From Minwuia thermotolerans (GTDB lineage Bacteria > Pseudomonadota > Alphaproteobacteria > Minwuiales > Minwuiaceae), in assembly GCA_021604565.1 (NCBI GenBank), contig BQJF01000039.1, positions 1 through 39,424 on the forward strand: 39,424 bases of DNA, given 5' to 3'. This document shows, in pieces, positions 8,721 to 17,834 of the stretch. The position numbers and the translations under genes are program-made. The number at the start of each line of letters is the position of its first letter. Within the stretch, counting starts at the first letter, position 1. The notes under the pieces were generated by a model, which worked only from the letters and a program-made list of their open reading frames with translations, was not told where the DNA came from and made no database searches.

Positions 8721-10211
8721 TCAGCGGTCGAGGCCGCCCATCAGCATGTACTTGATCTCCAGATAGTCATCGATGCCGTACTTGGAGCCTTCGCGACCGA
8801 AGCCGGACTCCTTCATGCCGCCAAACGGCGCGACCTCGGTGGAGATGATGCCGGAATTGATGCCGACGATGCCATATTCCAGCGCCTCGGAGACGCGCCA
8901 GACACGGCCCAGGTCGCGGCCATAGAAATAGGCGGCGAGACCGAACTCGGTATCGTTGGCCATCTGGATCGCCTGCGCCTCGTCCGTGAAGCGGAACACC
9001 GGGGCGAGGGGGCCGAAGGTCTCCTCCCTTGCCACCTTCATTCCCGGCGTGACGTCAGCAACGATGGTGGGCTGGAAGAACTGGCCGCCCAGGTCATGGC
9101 GCTTACCGCCCTGCACCAGGCGTGCGCCCTTGGCGACGGCGTCGTTGACATGCTCCTCCACCTTGGCGACCGCGGCGTCGTCGATCAGCGGTCCCTGGTC
9201 GGTCTCGCCCTTCAGGCCGTCACCGACGCGCAGCTTCGCCACTGCAGCCGTCAGCTTCTCCAGGAAGGCGTCATAGATGCCGTCCTGCGCCAGGATGCGA
9301 TTGGCGCAGACGCAGGTCTGGCCGGTGTTGCGGAACTTGGACATGATCGCGCCCTCGACCGCCGCATCCAGGTCGGCGTCGTCGAAGACGATGAACGGCG
9401 CGTTGCCGCCCAGTTCCATGGTGGTCTTCTTCAGCGTGTCGGCGCACTGCTTCATCAGCATCTTGCCGATTTCCGTGGAGCCGGTGAAGGACAGCTTCCG
9501 CACTGTCGGGTTGCTGGTCATCTCCCCGCCGATGGCGGAGGAGGAACCGGTAACGACCGACAGCAGCCCGGCGGGCAGTCCGGCGCGGTGTGCCAGTTCC
9601 GCCATGGCCAGAGCCGAATAGGGGGTGGAGGTCGCGGGTTTCACCACCATGCCACACCCGGCGGCGAGCGCCGGGGCGGCCTTCCGCGTGATCATCGCGG
9701 CGGGGAAGTTCCACGGCGTGATGGCGGCACAGACGCCGATACCCTGCTTGATGACCACGATGCGGGCATCGCCACGATGGCTGGGAATGGTGTCGCCATA
9801 GATGCGCTTGCCTTCCTCGGCGAACCATTCGATGAAGCTGGCGGCATAGGCGACCTCGCCCTTTGCCTCCGCCAGCGGCTTGCCCTGTTCGGCGGTCATC
9901 AGGCGGGCCAGGTCTTCCTGATGCTCGAACATCAGATCGTGCCAGCGGCGCAGGATCACCGACCTTTCCTTGGCGGTCTTTGCCTGCCAGCCCGGCATCG
10001 CGGCCTCGGCGGCAGCAATGGCGCGTGCAGTCTCGTCCGCGCCCATCTTCGGCACCGTGCCCAGCTTCGCGCCGGATGCGGGATTGGTGACGTCGATGGT
10101 CTCCCCGCCGTCTGCATCGCACCATTCGCCGTTGATGAAGCACTGTTCGCGGAACAGGTCCGCATCCTTCATGCCGATGGCCGGCACGCCCATGGGTGTC
10201 TGGTCGTTCAT
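8721..10211 (-). CDS. gabD: NAD(P)-dependent succinate-semialdehyde dehydrogenase
   Basis: A 496-residue aldehyde dehydrogenase. The ATG at 10211 (MNDQTP) is chosen because AAGGGAGAG precedes it; a start 13 codons upstream lacks such support. Catalytic residues are E266 in MELGGN and C300 in GQTCVCANR, 34 apart as in GabD. The coenzyme region TPWNFPAAMITRKAAPALAAGC and the C-terminal PFGGMKESGFGREG also match the GabD subfamily. It oxidises succinate semialdehyde to succinate, feeding GABA or related 4-carbon catabolism into the TCA cycle; glutarate semialdehyde is an alternative substrate. No GABA transaminase is in the window. Confidence 0.92.
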   Translation of the reverse strand: MNDQTPMGVPAIGMKDADLFREQCFINGEWCDADGGETIDVTNPASGAKLGTVPKMGADETARAIAAAEAAMPGWQAKTAKERSVILRRWHDLMFEHQEDLARLMTAEQGKPLAEAKGEVAYAASFIEWFAEEGKRIYGDTIPSHRGDARIVVIKQGIGVCAAITPWNFPAAMITRKAAPALAAGCGMVVKPATSTPYSALAMAELAHRAGLPAGLLSVVTGSSSAIGGEMTSNPTVRKLSFTGSTEIGKMLMKQCADTLKKTTMELGGNAPFIVFDDADLDAAVEGAIMSKFRNTGQTCVCANRILAQDGIYDAFLEKLTAAVAKLRVGDGLKGETDQGPLIDDAAVAKVEEHVNDAVAKGARLVQGGKRHDLGGQFFQPTIVADVTPGMKVAREETFGPLAPVFRFTDEAQAIQMANDTEFGLAAYFYGRDLGRVWRVSEALEYGIVGINSGIISTEVAPFGGMKESGFGREGSKYGIDDYLEIKYMLMGGLDR

Positions 10212-10300
10212 GACGCTCTCCCTTGCTTCTGACGCGTGATTGGCGGGCAACCTATCACGCTACGAAGCGGACATGAAACGCGACGATGCGTGGCGGAGAC

Positions 10301-11521
10301 TCAGGCCGCCGCCTTGCGTTCCAGGGGTCGCTCGTCGATGGGGAAGTGGACCAGCGCCGCCAGTACACCCAGCGCGATGCTCAGCCACCAGACGATGTCG
10401 TAGCTGCCATAGAGGTCGAACAGCAGCCCGCCCAGCCAGACACCCAGGAAGGCCCCGACCTGATGGCTGAAGAAGACGATGCCCGCCAGCATGCCCATGT
10501 ACTGCGCACCGAATATCTGGCCCACCAGCCCGGTGGTCAGCGGCACCGTGGAGAGCCAGAGCAGCCCGATCATGCCGGAGAAGATCAGGATCGTCATCTC
10601 GCTGACCGGGGAGTAGAGCAGGAACAGGATCGCACCCGACCGGGCGAGATAGAGAAAGCTCAGCATGTACTTCTTGCTGTAGCGATCGCCCAGCACACCA
10701 GCCATCAGCGTGCCGAATATGTTGAACATGCCGATGATCATCAGCGCGACGGCCCCCAGTCCGGGATCGAGACCCAGGTCGCGGATGTAGGAGGGCAGGT
10801 GATTGCCGATGAAGGTCACGTGAAAGCCGCAGACGAAGAATCCGGCGATCAGCAGGATATAGCCGCGATGCCGGCTTGCCTCCCGCAGGGCCGCGCCGAA
10901 GGTCTGGGTGCTGCCGACTGTCGCCTGCGGGCGACCCGCAAGCGGAATGGTCAGCGGCACGATGATCAGCACCATCATGGAGACGATGAGCAGCGCCGTC
11001 ACCCAGCCATAGCCTTCGATGAAGGTCTGGGCGAGGGGGGAAAGCACCATCTGCCCGGCGGAACCACCCATGGTCACGATTGACATGACCAGGGTTCGCC
11101 GGTGCATCGGCGTGCGGCGGGCCACGACGGCCATGCCGATGTTCATGGAGGCAAAGCCCTGCGCGACACCGATCAGCACGCCGCCAGCCAGATGCATGGC
11201 CACCGGCACGCCGGAGAAGCTGATCGCCAGGATGCCGACGGCGTAGAGGATGCCACCCAGCGCCATGACCTTGCCCGCGCCGTAGCGGTCGGCGATGGCA
11301 CCGGCGAAGGGCTGTGTGACGCCCCACATGATGTTCTGCAGGGCCAGGGTCATGGAGAAGACCTCCCGCCCCCAGGACATTGAATCGGAGATCGGATCCA
11401 GGAACAGACCGAACATGTTCCGCGTGCCCATGCCGAAGAACACGATCAGCGATGCCGAGATGACCATCAGCCAGAGCGGCCAGCGCCTGGCCAGCGCGGA
11501 TGTTTCAGATGTAGCCGTCAT
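10301..11521 (-). CDS. MFS transporter
   Basis: A 406-residue, roughly 12-helix major facilitator. The ATG at 11521 follows GGGGGAG; an upstream GTG in frame would add six residues and is less likely. The first loop carries the MFS signature region GAIADRYGAGKVMALGG, with a second copy in GVLGDRYSKKYMLS. The overall pattern (GMGTRNMFGLFLDPI start, long helix pairs, few charges) resembles monocarboxylate/oxalate-formate-type carriers of proteobacteria. The substrate is unknown. The gene follows the thioesterase and HxlR regulator after a 57-base gap and may be part of their operon. Confidence 0.85.
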   Translation of the reverse strand: MTATSETSALARRWPLWLMVISASLIVFFGMGTRNMFGLFLDPISDSMSWGREVFSMTLALQNIMWGVTQPFAGAIADRYGAGKVMALGGILYAVGILAISFSGVPVAMHLAGGVLIGVAQGFASMNIGMAVVARRTPMHRRTLVMSIVTMGGSAGQMVLSPLAQTFIEGYGWVTALLIVSMMVLIIVPLTIPLAGRPQATVGSTQTFGAALREASRHRGYILLIAGFFVCGFHVTFIGNHLPSYIRDLGLDPGLGAVALMIIGMFNIFGTLMAGVLGDRYSKKYMLSFLYLARSGAILFLLYSPVSEMTILIFSGMIGLLWLSTVPLTTGLVGQIFGAQYMGMLAGIVFFSHQVGAFLGVWLGGLLFDLYGSYDIVWWLSIALGVLAALVHFPIDERPLERKAAA

Positions 11522-11578
11522 TTGCCTGTTCTCCCCCACGGCGCGGCGCGCCGGTCCCCGCCAGATAGTTCGACCGGG

Positions 11579-12028
11579 TCACATGTCCATGATGATGCAG
11601 GTCGTGGTGCCATGCGCGATCAGCCGACCCTCGGCATCGACCAGCTTTCCCTCCGCCGTCGCCGTGGAGCGTCCGGTGTGGATCACCTTGCCGATAGCGC
11701 GCACCTTGCCGATGCCCGGCCGCATGGCGCGGATGTAATTGATCTTCAGTTCCAGCGTCGTGTAGCTCTTGCCCGCAGGCAGGGTCGAATGCACCGCGCA
11801 GCCCATGCAGGAATCCAGCAGGGTCGCGGCATAGCCGCCATGGACCGTCTTCAGCGGATTCAGATGGTTCTCGTTCGGCTCCCCCTCGAAATCCACCCGG
11901 CCATGTTCGACATGGGCAACGGTGAAATTGAGCGTGCGACCGATGCTGGGCGCGCTGCCGGAATTCCGGAACGCCATTTCCAGGGCCTGCAGGCCGGTCA
12001 TTTCCTTCGGTGATACCGGAGCATTCAT
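11579..12028 (-). CDS. PaaI-family hotdog thioesterase
   Basis: A 149-residue single hotdog domain. The ATG at 12028 is preceded by AAGGACCAAGGAAG and overlaps the stop of the upstream HxlR gene by four bases (ATGA), so translation is probably coupled. The hotdog core appears as NPLKTVHGGYAATLLDSCMGCAVHSTLP followed by YTTLELKINYIRAM and a final HGTTTCIIM strand. In PaaI-type enzymes the HGG-A-T region holds the catalytic acid and CoA-binding contacts. It likely hydrolyses an acyl- or aryl-acyl-CoA to protect the CoA pool. The exact substrate is not visible. Confidence 0.88.
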   Translation of the reverse strand: MNAPVSPKEMTGLQALEMAFRNSGSAPSIGRTLNFTVAHVEHGRVDFEGEPNENHLNPLKTVHGGYAATLLDSCMGCAVHSTLPAGKSYTTLELKINYIRAMRPGIGKVRAIGKVIHTGRSTATAEGKLVDAEGRLIAHGTTTCIIMDM

Positions 12029-12510
12029 CTTCCTTGGTCCTTTTCGCTGACACTGCCGCGAACAACGGCGCGTGTATTTCGTGTGGTCAGGGGACTGGCG
12101 CATTGCGGGCAGTCGATGCGCGGCTCGATGACCGTGTTGCAGTCGGTATGGCGATAGGCAACCGCCGTGCCGTCCGGGTGCGGCAGGTGCCGGTCGGCCC
12201 AGGCGGAGAGGGCCAGGATGACCGGCATCAGGTCGCGCCCGGCTTCGGTCAGGCGATATTCCTCCCGCAGGGGCCGCTGCGAATAGGCTTCACGGCGCAG
12301 CACGCCCTTCTCCACCAGCATGTTGAGGCGTTCCGTCAGCACTCGTCGGGCAATGCCGAGGCGGGACTGGAAATCCTCGAACCGTCGCACGCCGAGCAGG
12401 CAGTCGCGCACCACCATCATGGTCCAGCGGTCACCCAGCACCGACTCGGCGCGGGCCACGGCACACTGCTGGTTCTCGAGATCGCTCCACCGCATGGGTC
12501 TGCGTTCCAC
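12025..12510 (-). CDS. HxlR-family transcriptional regulator
   Basis: A 161-residue winged-helix protein of the HxlR type. The N-terminal cysteine and LGDRWTMMVVRDCLLGVRRFEDF, then the recognition helix ARRVLTERLNMLVEKGVLRREAYSQRP and REEYRLTEAGRDL, are diagnostic. A C-terminal tail with two cysteines (CPQCASPL) may bind a metal, which is unusual but seen in longer family members. The start is GTG at 12510 with GGA just before it; ATG at 12495 is the alternative. It overlaps the thioesterase by ATGA, so the regulator and thioesterase are made together. A short dyad, GTCT-N7-AGAC (12539-12553), in the upstream AT-rich stretch is a weak candidate operator. Confidence 0.9.
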   Translation of the reverse strand: MERRPMRWSDLENQQCAVARAESVLGDRWTMMVVRDCLLGVRRFEDFQSRLGIARRVLTERLNMLVEKGVLRREAYSQRPLREEYRLTEAGRDLMPVILALSAWADRHLPHPDGTAVAYRHTDCNTVIEPRIDCPQCASPLTTRNTRAVVRGSVSEKDQGR

Positions 12511-12615
12511 TCCGATCTGATCGTTGCGACAGCATCAGGTCTGTTTTTAAGACGGACAAGCGAGATTTCCTGTCGGTTCGCAACAGAATTCCTCTGGTGA
12601 GGGCAGCAGAAGCCG

Positions 12616-13248
12616 TCAGGGCGCATCCGGCTGACGGTCCGGGCGGGCCTTCGCGAAGGCATCCAGCGCCTGGCAGGCCGCATCGATCCGGATCAGATTG
12701 GGATAGGGGGAGAGGTCGCAGTCGAACCGGCGGGCATTGGCCATCTGCGGCACCAGACAGGCGTCGGCGAAGTTGGGCCGATCACCGAAACAGTAGCGGG
12801 CTGTCGGTGGATGGAGGGCAACTTCTGTCTCGAGGGACGTGAAGGTTTCCGCGATCCAGTGCGCGTACCAGTCCCGCACGGCTGAATCCGTTGCCTGCAC
12901 CTGGTCGGCCAGGTAACGGCGGACGCGCTGATTGTTCAGGGGGTGCAGATCGGCGCAGATCAGGTTGGCGAAGGCACGCACCCTTGCCCGTGTGACGGGA
13001 TCTTCGGGAAAGACCGATGGCTCGGGAAACAGCTCCTCCAGCAACTCCACGATGGCAATCGATTGCGCCACGAACTGACCGTCGATCTCCAGTGCGGGCA
13101 TCAGACCCTGCGGGTTGATTGCGCGGTAGGTTTCACTGTGCGGGGATTCGATGGCGACGTATGCGTAGTCGATGCCCTTCAGGTTCAGGACGATCCGCAC
13201 CCGTTCTCCGGCGGAATTCTGGTGGCGGGTATGCAGCCGCAGGTGCAT
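12616..13248 (-). CDS. maiA: Maleylacetoacetate isomerase (zeta-class glutathione transferase)
   Basis: A 210-residue glutathione transferase. The ATG at 13248 follows the upstream isomerase stop after one base (TGA-C-ATG). The N-terminal thioredoxin-like domain has S12 in NSAGERVRIVLNLKG, NPQGLMPALE (45-54) and QS (62-63) that bind GSH. The C-terminal helical domain includes ADLHPLNNQRVRRYL and a late NFADACLVPQMANARRF, characteristic of zeta/MaiA proteins. MaiA converts maleylacetoacetate or maleylpyruvate to the fumaryl isomer in tyrosine, homogentisate or gentisate breakdown. No homogentisate dioxygenase or fumarylacetoacetase is in the window, so the pathway is inferred from the family only. 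Confidence 0.88.
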   Translation of the reverse strand: MHLRLHTRHQNSAGERVRIVLNLKGIDYAYVAIESPHSETYRAINPQGLMPALEIDGQFVAQSIAIVELLEELFPEPSVFPEDPVTRARVRAFANLICADLHPLNNQRVRRYLADQVQATDSAVRDWYAHWIAETFTSLETEVALHPPTARYCFGDRPNFADACLVPQMANARRFDCDLSPYPNLIRIDAACQALDAFAKARPDRQPDAP

Positions 13249-13249
13249 G

Positions 13250-13846
13250 TCAGTCCGGCGCCTGCAAGGCATCACCGATGAACTCCATGCGGTCCTTGCC
13301 CCAGAACAGTTCCTTGCCAACAATGAAGGACGGCGCACCGAACACGCCGCGTTTCAGGGCGCCGTCGGTTTCGTCGATCAGGGCCTGTTTCATTTCGGGC
13401 GCTTCGGTCCTGCGGACGAATTCATCGGGGTCCTGACCGATTTCCTGTGCGACATCGGCCAGCCCGGCCAGGGTCGCAATGCTGGCGTCATTCTGCTCCC
13501 AGTAGCGGCGGAAGATGGAATCCAGATAGGCGTCCTCGCAGCCGAGTTCCCGCGCGACCAGCGATCCGCGCAATGAAATGCTGGTCTTGATCGGAAAGGT
13601 GTCGGGAAAGCGGAAGGGCAGGTCATAGCGCTCTGCCCAGCGTTCCAGGTCACGCTTGCGGTTGGCGATCTTGGCCGCAGGCTCCTCCATCAGCACATAC
13701 CTGTGGTGCCGAAAGACGTATCCGAGGTTGAACGGACGCATCCGGATCGTCGCCCCGTGACGGGCGGCGAGCGGGCGGATCAGGTGCAGGGCGAAATAGG
13801 TGTTGGTGCTGCCCGTGTCCCAGAAGAACTCGATTTCCTTCGCCAT
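13250..13846 (-). CDS. 2-hydroxychromene-2-carboxylate isomerase family protein
   Basis: A 198-residue DsbA-like/kappa-GST-fold protein. Two starts are possible: ATG at 13846 (MAKEIEF) or ATG at 13855, nine bases upstream and with GGGAA closer to it. The N-terminus EFFWDTGSTNTYFALHLIRPLA carries the Ser-x3-Tyr arrangement (S13, Y17) of HCCA isomerases in place of the CxxC of DsbA. The C-terminal GVFGAPSFIVGKELFWGKDRM is typical of the family. HCCA isomerases use glutathione to isomerise 2-hydroxychromene-2-carboxylate in naphthalene-type degradation, but many homologues act on unknown substrates. It is translationally adjacent to maiA, so two GSH-dependent isomerases are co-expressed. Confidence 0.85.
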   Translation of the reverse strand: MAKEIEFFWDTGSTNTYFALHLIRPLAARHGATIRMRPFNLGYVFRHHRYVLMEEPAAKIANRKRDLERWAERYDLPFRFPDTFPIKTSISLRGSLVARELGCEDAYLDSIFRRYWEQNDASIATLAGLADVAQEIGQDPDEFVRRTEAPEMKQALIDETDGALKRGVFGAPSFIVGKELFWGKDRMEFIGDALQAPD

Positions 13847-13919
13847 GGCTGCCATCCGTTTCCCGTGATTGATGCGCCCGCCCCGAACGTCCAGACTGCG
13901 CCGATGGGGAGGACGATAC

Positions 13920-16019
13920 ATGAAGCCTGAGGCCGCGATAACACCACCATGGCGCATCGGCGTCGACATTGGCGGTACCTTCACCGACATGGCGCTGATC
14001 GATTCTGGCGGGTCGTTGCGCGTGTTCAAGTCCCCCTCGACGCCCGCCGATCCGGCAAGGGGCGTGGTGAACGTCCTGGATGTGGCGGCGGCGGCGCTGG
14101 ACGTGACGGTTGGCGACCTGCTGGGGCAGTGCCGCCTGTTCGTGCATGGATCGACCATCGCCACCAACACGATACTGGAGCGGAAGGGCGTGTCTGTCGG
14201 CATGCTGGTGACGGAAGGGTTTCGCGACTTCCTGGAGATCAGGCGCGGCCTGCGCGCCGACCAGTGGGACCATCGCGCGCCCTTTCCCCCGGTGCTGGTG
14301 CCACGCTACCTACGTCGCCCCGTGCGCGGGCGACTGGACCGGGACGGAGGCGAGGAATCGCCCTTGAACACCGACGATGTGCGTGACGCAGTCCGGTTCT
14401 TCGAGGCGGAGGGCGTGGAGTCGATCGCCGTCTGCCTGATGAATGCCTACGTCGATCCGGTGCACGAACGTCAGGTCGCAGAGGTCGTCGCGGCAGAATG
14501 GTCAGGCCGCTGGCTGTCGCTGTCATCGGAGATCAATCCGGTGGTGGGGGAGTATGAACGTGGCTCCACCACGGTCATGAATGCCTACATCGCACCGAAG
14601 GTCGTCGGGTACCTGGAACGGCTGGAGCAGCAGTTGCAAACGGCGGGGCTGCGGCAGTCGATCCTGCTGGTGCAATCGAACGGTGGTGTGGTCTCGGCGC
14701 AGGAAGCTGCGGCGCGGCCCGTGAACCTGGCTCTTTCGGGACCGGCCGCAGGTGTCGGGGCGCTGAACCTCTATCGGACGCTGACCGGTATTGACGATCT
14801 GGTGGCGATGGAGATCGGCGGCACAAGCTGCGACGTGACACTGATGGCGGGTGGTGACGTGCCTGTCTCCGATGCGCTGGAGATCGACGGCTATCACCTG
14901 GCCACACCTGCGGTAGACATTCACACCGTCGGTGCCGGTGGCGGGACTCTGGCGGGCGTGGATGGCGGCGGCATGTTGCGTGTCGGGCCGGAGGGGGCGG
15001 GGGCCGATCCCGGACCCGCCGCCTACGGGCTGGGCAACGACCGCCCGACGGCCACGGACGCGCATCTGGTGCTGGGTCGGTTGCGGCCCGGACCCATGGC
15101 GGGCGGCGCCGTGACACTGGACCCGGCGCGCGCCGCGAAGGCCGTGGAGGATCATGTCGCGCGACCGCTCGGCCTGAGCGTGGAGCAGGCGGCCATCGGC
15201 ATCCTGCGCCTGCTGGAACAGAACCTGCTGCACGCCGTGGAGCGGCTGTCGGTGGAACGTGGCTACGATCCGAAGCGTTTCACCCTGGTGGCGGCAGGCG
15301 GAGCAGGCCCGATGCATGGTGTGGCAGTCGCCCGCGCGCTTGGCTGCGAACGGGTCTTCGTGCCGGTGCAGGCCGGGGCCTTCTGCGCGCTGGGGATGCT
15401 CTGGTCGGACGTGCGACTGGATTCGCTCAGGGTGATGGACGGCGATCTGGACCAGATCACGGCGGCTGAGGTGGCGGAGGGCTTCGGCCCTCTGCTCGAC
15501 ACGGCAGCACGGGCGCTGGAGCGGGAAGGTTTCACGGCTGCGGAGGCGGAGGTCCAGCGGGTCTTCGACCTGCGCTACAAGGGCCAGCAATGGTCGCTGC
15601 GAACCATGGTGCCGGAGACCGGTGAAACACTTGACCGATCCGCCATCCGGCAGGCGTTCGAGGCGGATCATGAACGGCGCTTCGGCCATATCCAGCCCGA
15701 CGGGAAGCTGCTGATCACCGCATTGCGCGCGGTCGCCACGGGCCGCATCGAACGGCAGGCACCGAAGGGAATGGCCGAACGCGCGGACGGCAATGCGCCG
15801 GTGCCACAGGATCACCGACGTGCCTTCGTCGATGCGGCAACGGGCTGGGCCGATGTACCGGTGCATGCTTCCGACAGCCTGCTGCCTGGACACCGGCTGA
15901 CGGGTCCGGCGATCATCGAGGCCCCGACTACCACCGTTCTGGTCGGTGCGGGGGATGAACTGAGCGTGGATGACCACGGCAACTACCTGATCAATATTGC
16001 AGCGGGAGGCGCAGCATGA
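13920..16019 (+). CDS. hyuA: Hydantoinase/oxoprolinase subunit A
   Basis: A 699-residue ATP-dependent amidohydrolase subunit. The ATG at 13920 follows GGGGAGGA. The N-terminal actin-like phosphate motif GVDIGGTFTDMALID is near residues 11-25, then GSTIATNTILERKG, ERGSTTVMNAYIAPKV, the central GGTSCDVTLMAGG, and the glycine-rich VGAGGGTLAGVDGGGMLRVGP. HyuA-type subunits pair with HyuB to open cyclic amides such as hydantoins or 5-oxoproline using ATP. It overlaps hyuB by four bases (ATGA) and is divergent from the HCCA isomerase over a short promoter region. The substrate, hydantoin or oxoproline type, is not decided by the sequence. Confidence 0.92.
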   Translation: MKPEAAITPPWRIGVDIGGTFTDMALIDSGGSLRVFKSPSTPADPARGVVNVLDVAAAALDVTVGDLLGQCRLFVHGSTIATNTILERKGVSVGMLVTEGFRDFLEIRRGLRADQWDHRAPFPPVLVPRYLRRPVRGRLDRDGGEESPLNTDDVRDAVRFFEAEGVESIAVCLMNAYVDPVHERQVAEVVAAEWSGRWLSLSSEINPVVGEYERGSTTVMNAYIAPKVVGYLERLEQQLQTAGLRQSILLVQSNGGVVSAQEAAARPVNLALSGPAAGVGALNLYRTLTGIDDLVAMEIGGTSCDVTLMAGGDVPVSDALEIDGYHLATPAVDIHTVGAGGGTLAGVDGGGMLRVGPEGAGADPGPAAYGLGNDRPTATDAHLVLGRLRPGPMAGGAVTLDPARAAKAVEDHVARPLGLSVEQAAIGILRLLEQNLLHAVERLSVERGYDPKRFTLVAAGGAGPMHGVAVARALGCERVFVPVQAGAFCALGMLWSDVRLDSLRVMDGDLDQITAAEVAEGFGPLLDTAARALEREGFTAAEAEVQRVFDLRYKGQQWSLRTMVPETGETLDRSAIRQAFEADHERRFGHIQPDGKLLITALRAVATGRIERQAPKGMAERADGNAPVPQDHRRAFVDAATGWADVPVHASDSLLPGHRLTGPAIIEAPTTTVLVGAGDELSVDDHGNYLINIAAGGAA

Positions 16020-17737
16020 ACATCGATCCGGTGACCCTGGCGCTGGTGCAGAACCGTCTGGACCATATCTCCCGCCAGATGGGCTTTGTCATGACGCGCA
16101 CCGCGCGCAGTCCGATCTTCAACCAGAGCCATGATTTCTCCTGTTTCATCGCTGATGCCAGCGGCACCCTGATCAGCCAGGCCGACGGCATTCCGATCCA
16201 TACCGGCGGCGGCGGCTTCACGGTGCGCGCCCTCATTGACGCTTTCGCGGGGCGGATCGAACCCGACGACATCTTCCTGTCGAACGACCCCTACGTGGCT
16301 GGCGGCAACCACCTGCCGGACTGGGTGATCAGCCGCCCGGTCTTCGTCGATGGGGAACTGGCCGCCTGGACCTGCAACCGGGCGCACCAGTCCGACATCG
16401 GCGGCGGCGCGGCAGGTACCTACAACCCCGAAGCCACCGAGATCTTCCACGAAGGCATCCGACTGCCGCCGCTGAAGCTGTTCGAGCGTGGCGAGGTGCG
16501 CGACGACCTCTGGCAGTTGCTGCTGCTCAACAGCCGCACGCCGGAACTGCTGGACGGTGACCTGCGCGCGATGATCGGTTCCACCCGTATCGGTGCGGAG
16601 CGGCTGGCGGAACTGGTCACGGAACTGGGACGGGAGGCCGGGGCAGGCTATTTCGACGCCCTGCTGTCCTACGCCGACCAGCGCTTCCGCCAGGCCTGCG
16701 AGGAACTGCCGCGCGGCACCTACAGCGCGACCGAGATCACCGACAATGACTGCTTCGAGCAGCGCGACATCAAGGTCTGCGTGACGCTCACGGTGACCGA
16801 TGGCGGGGTGAAGGTGGACTTCACCGGCTCCGACCCGCAGATGCGGGGTTTCAAGAACTCGTCCCTCGCCAATACCCATTCCGCCGTCTACATGGCGCTG
16901 GCGTCCTTCTTCGACCCGGACATGCCACGCAACGAGGGCGCGTTCCGCTCCGTGGAGATCGTGGCACCCTATGGCACGGTGGTGAACCCGCGCCCGCCCG
17001 CGCCGCTGACCATGTGCACCGTTTTCATCGCGCACGAGATCGTCCACGCCATCTGGCGCGCGCTGGGGGAGGCGGTGCCGTCCCGTGCCTGTGCCGGTTG
17101 GGGCAAGACGATCCACAACATCACCTCCGGCCGCCAGCCCGGCAGCACCGAGCCATATGTCATGTACAACTGGGCCGCCAATGCGGCGGGTGGCGCGGTG
17201 GAGGGCAGGGACGGTTTCAACCAGATCGGCCTGCTGATCGCGCTGGGTGGCCTGCACCTGCCCAATGCCGAAGGGTATGAGCGGATTTATCCCGCCATGA
17301 TCCGCCGCCAGGAATTCCGCACCGATGCGGCGGGGCCGGGGACGTTCCGGGGTGGCAGCGGGGTGCACTACGCCGTCGATGTGACCGGCGACGCGACCTA
17401 TTCCTTCCGGGGGGAGGGACTGGACACCCCCTCCGGTTTCGGCATCCAGGGCGGCGGCACAGGATCCGCCGGAACCATGCATGTCCGGTCGGCGGATGGC
17501 ACCACCTTCACCGCACCGAAATACGGTGTCCGCGAGTTCCCGCCCGCCCGTCTGGAAGCCTCATCCCCCGCAGGCGGCGGCTGGGGCGACCCCAAACAGC
17601 GCGATCCCGCACTGGTGCTCCGCGATGTCCGCGACGAGATCGTCAGCGCGGAAGGCGCGCGGGAAGTCTACGGCGTGGTGATTGCCGGGGATGGGCGGTC
17701 CGTGGACATGGAGGCGACGCAAGCATTGCGGGGGTGA
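16016..17737 (+). CDS. hyuB: Hydantoinase/oxoprolinase subunit B
   Basis: A 573-residue HyuB partner starting in the ATGA overlap with hyuA. The family pattern is clear: the N-terminal DPVTLALVQNRLDHISRQMGFVMTRTARSP, then FLSNDPYVAGGNHLPDWV, the NRAHQSDIGGG metal/substrate region, and the C-terminal GPGTFRGGSGVHYAV and SPAGGGWGDPKQRD. Together with HyuA it would form an ATP-dependent cyclic-amide hydrolase in the cytosol. Downstream is a convergent gene with a stem-loop between. Confidence 0.92.
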   Translation: MNIDPVTLALVQNRLDHISRQMGFVMTRTARSPIFNQSHDFSCFIADASGTLISQADGIPIHTGGGGFTVRALIDAFAGRIEPDDIFLSNDPYVAGGNHLPDWVISRPVFVDGELAAWTCNRAHQSDIGGGAAGTYNPEATEIFHEGIRLPPLKLFERGEVRDDLWQLLLLNSRTPELLDGDLRAMIGSTRIGAERLAELVTELGREAGAGYFDALLSYADQRFRQACEELPRGTYSATEITDNDCFEQRDIKVCVTLTVTDGGVKVDFTGSDPQMRGFKNSSLANTHSAVYMALASFFDPDMPRNEGAFRSVEIVAPYGTVVNPRPPAPLTMCTVFIAHEIVHAIWRALGEAVPSRACAGWGKTIHNITSGRQPGSTEPYVMYNWAANAAGGAVEGRDGFNQIGLLIALGGLHLPNAEGYERIYPAMIRRQEFRTDAAGPGTFRGGSGVHYAVDVTGDATYSFRGEGLDTPSGFGIQGGGTGSAGTMHVRSADGTTFTAPKYGVREFPPARLEASSPAGGGWGDPKQRDPALVLRDVRDEIVSAEGAREVYGVVIAGDGRSVDMEATQALRG

Positions 17738-17767
17738 GGCATACACCCGCGTATTGAAATTCACGGC

Positions 17768-17790
17768 GCTCGCGGACTTGATCCGCGAGC
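17768..17790. terminator. Stem-loop between convergent hyuB and crotonase gene
   Basis: GCTCGCGGA (17768-17776) and TCCGCGAGC (17782-17790) form a perfect 9-bp stem around CTTGA. It sits in the 97-base gap between two gene ends, where it could terminate transcription from both sides. The core CGCGGACTTGATCCGCG also resembles short dispersed repeats common in alphaproteobacteria. Confidence 0.55.
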
Positions 17791-17834
17791 CTACGCTCCG
17801 GCGCAGGAAACGAGTGCGGATCTGCAGTGACCCC

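Noticed and set aside
14523..17482. Long minus-strand open frames (14523-15977 and 15983-17482)
   Set aside because: They are antisense to hyuA and hyuB, show no recognisable motif, and have no ribosome site.
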